Part shown: positions 6,064 to 6,512 of the stretch, one piece after another
Layout: every line of letters begins with the position of its first letter
How positions within the stretch are numbered: the stretch's first letter is position 1
From: Bacillota bacterium
Lineage (GTDB): Bacteria > Bacillota > Limnochordia > Darwinibacteriales > Darwinibacteriaceae
Direction: 5' to 3'
DNA: 6,512 nucleotides
Assembly (NCBI GenBank): GCA_012799535.1
Contig: JAAZLB010000251.1
Location: forward strand, 1 to 6,512
Notes under the pieces: model-generated
What the model was told of the DNA's origin: nothing
Databases searched by the model: none
What the model saw: the letters and a program-made list of their open reading frames with translations, nothing else
Program-made: the position numbers and the translations under genes

Positions 6064-6512
6064 CTAATGGTCTCGCTGGATGATAAAGGTGGCCAGTTCC
6101 CTTAAAAACCAAGCCTGATCCGTAAAACCCTCTAGTGCATCTAAGCATTTTGCCACACTTTCCTGGGCCATCTGTTTGGATTCATCGAGACCATACAGGC
6201 GGGGAAAGGTTTGTTTACCCAAGCGTTGATCTGCTCCCACAGTTTTTCCCAATTGAGCAGTTTGTCCAATTTCATCTAAAATATCATCAGTAATCTGAAA
6301 TGCCAAACCAAAATTTTCCCCGTAAATGGTGATCTGTTCCAGCTCTTCTTCGGTGCAACCACCTAATAGTGCACCACCCCTGAGAGCTGCAGTAATCAGG
6401 GCACCAGTTTTGTGCCTATGTATGTAGTCTAAGGTGGATCGATTTGGTTCTTGCTCTTGCCCCTGAATATCCACGACTTGTCCCCCAACCATTCCCTGGG
6501 ATCCAGCACCTC
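6064..6512 (-). CDS. ispA: Polyprenyl (farnesyl/geranylgeranyl) diphosphate synthase, C-terminal part
   Basis: Head-to-tail prenyl transferase that extends allylic diphosphates with isopentenyl diphosphate. About 148 C-terminal residues are present. The reading frame stays open to the right edge, so the methionine at 6492 (in GSQGMVGGQ) is internal and not a start. Diagnostic features are GMVGGQVVDI, the KTGALI segment, and the second aspartate-rich motif in FQITDDILDEIG, which binds magnesium and the diphosphate of the homoallylic substrate. The conserved KQTFPRLYGL segment and the tail ending FIIQRDH follow. The first Asp-rich motif is off the window, so product chain length cannot be judged; the short-chain FPP class is likely from synteny (xseB-ispA-dxs). 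It is followed after about 40 nt by the OLE transcription start, with no terminator. Confidence 0.95.
   Translation of the reverse strand, partial: GAGSQGMVGGQVVDIQGQEQEPNRSTLDYIHRHKTGALITAALRGGALLGGCTEEELEQITIYGENFGLAFQITDDILDEIGQTAQLGKTVGADQRLGKQTFPRLYGLDESKQMAQESVAKCLDALEGFTDQAWFLRELATFIIQRDH

Noticed and set aside
6064..6492. Complete 142-residue gene starting at the methionine at 6492
   Set aside because: The frame is open to the window edge and the methionine is inside the conserved GMVGGQ motif of prenyl synthases, so this is a truncated view of ispA.
1..6512. CRISPR arrays, tRNA/rRNA genes, phage or toxin-antitoxin genes
   Set aside because: No repeat-spacer periodicity, no tRNA-like cloverleaf and no such protein families were seen. 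Outside the OLE region the window is packed with housekeeping genes.

Overview
This window looks like the chromosome of a Bacillota (Firmicutes) bacterium, probably a clostridial or otherwise extremophilic/anaerobic lineage. The evidence is gene order: ispA, non-coding region, small membrane protein, dxs, tlyA, nadK, argR, recN. All genes are on the minus strand, nearly end to end. This is the well-known Firmicutes isoprenoid/DNA-repair cluster in the version that carries the OLE (ornate, large, extremophilic) RNA and its membrane partner gene oapA between ispA and dxs. The species cannot be named from the sequence alone.

Layout in transcription order (right to left). The 3' half of ispA (prenyl diphosphate synthase) enters at the right edge and stops at 6064. 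A sigma-A-like promoter (6053-6058 and 6029-6034) follows directly. Next is a roughly 640-nt region with no plausible ORF, about 5386-6022, which I assign to OLE RNA. Its two ends are perfectly complementary over 11 bp, a second long-range helix encloses most of the interior, and several local hairpins are visible. oapA (4797-5363) has a good ribosome binding site 9 nt beyond the closing helix and encodes a hydrophobic protein of about 188 aa with a DxxxD motif. Then come dxs (2905-4791), tlyA (2114-2899), nadK with a probable TTG start (1249-2088), argR (777-1259) and the N-terminal 257 codons of recN (1-772), which leaves through the left edge. Junctions from oapA to recN are 25 nt or less, or overlap, as expected for one operon. 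No terminator is evident anywhere.

How it fits together. IspA and Dxs act in the MEP/isoprenoid pathway. NadK supplies NADP+, TlyA is an RNA methyltransferase, ArgR is the arginine repressor and RecN a DNA-repair ATPase. The distinctive system is OLE RNA plus OapA. From the literature as I recall it, these form a membrane-associated ribonucleoprotein complex linked to tolerance of cold, short-chain alcohols and magnesium. It is a described but poorly understood system. What this sequence adds is the specific promoter, the closing and long-range helices, a possible pseudoknot, and a by-eye likeness of OapA to the DUF21 membrane module of CNNM/CorB magnesium transporters.
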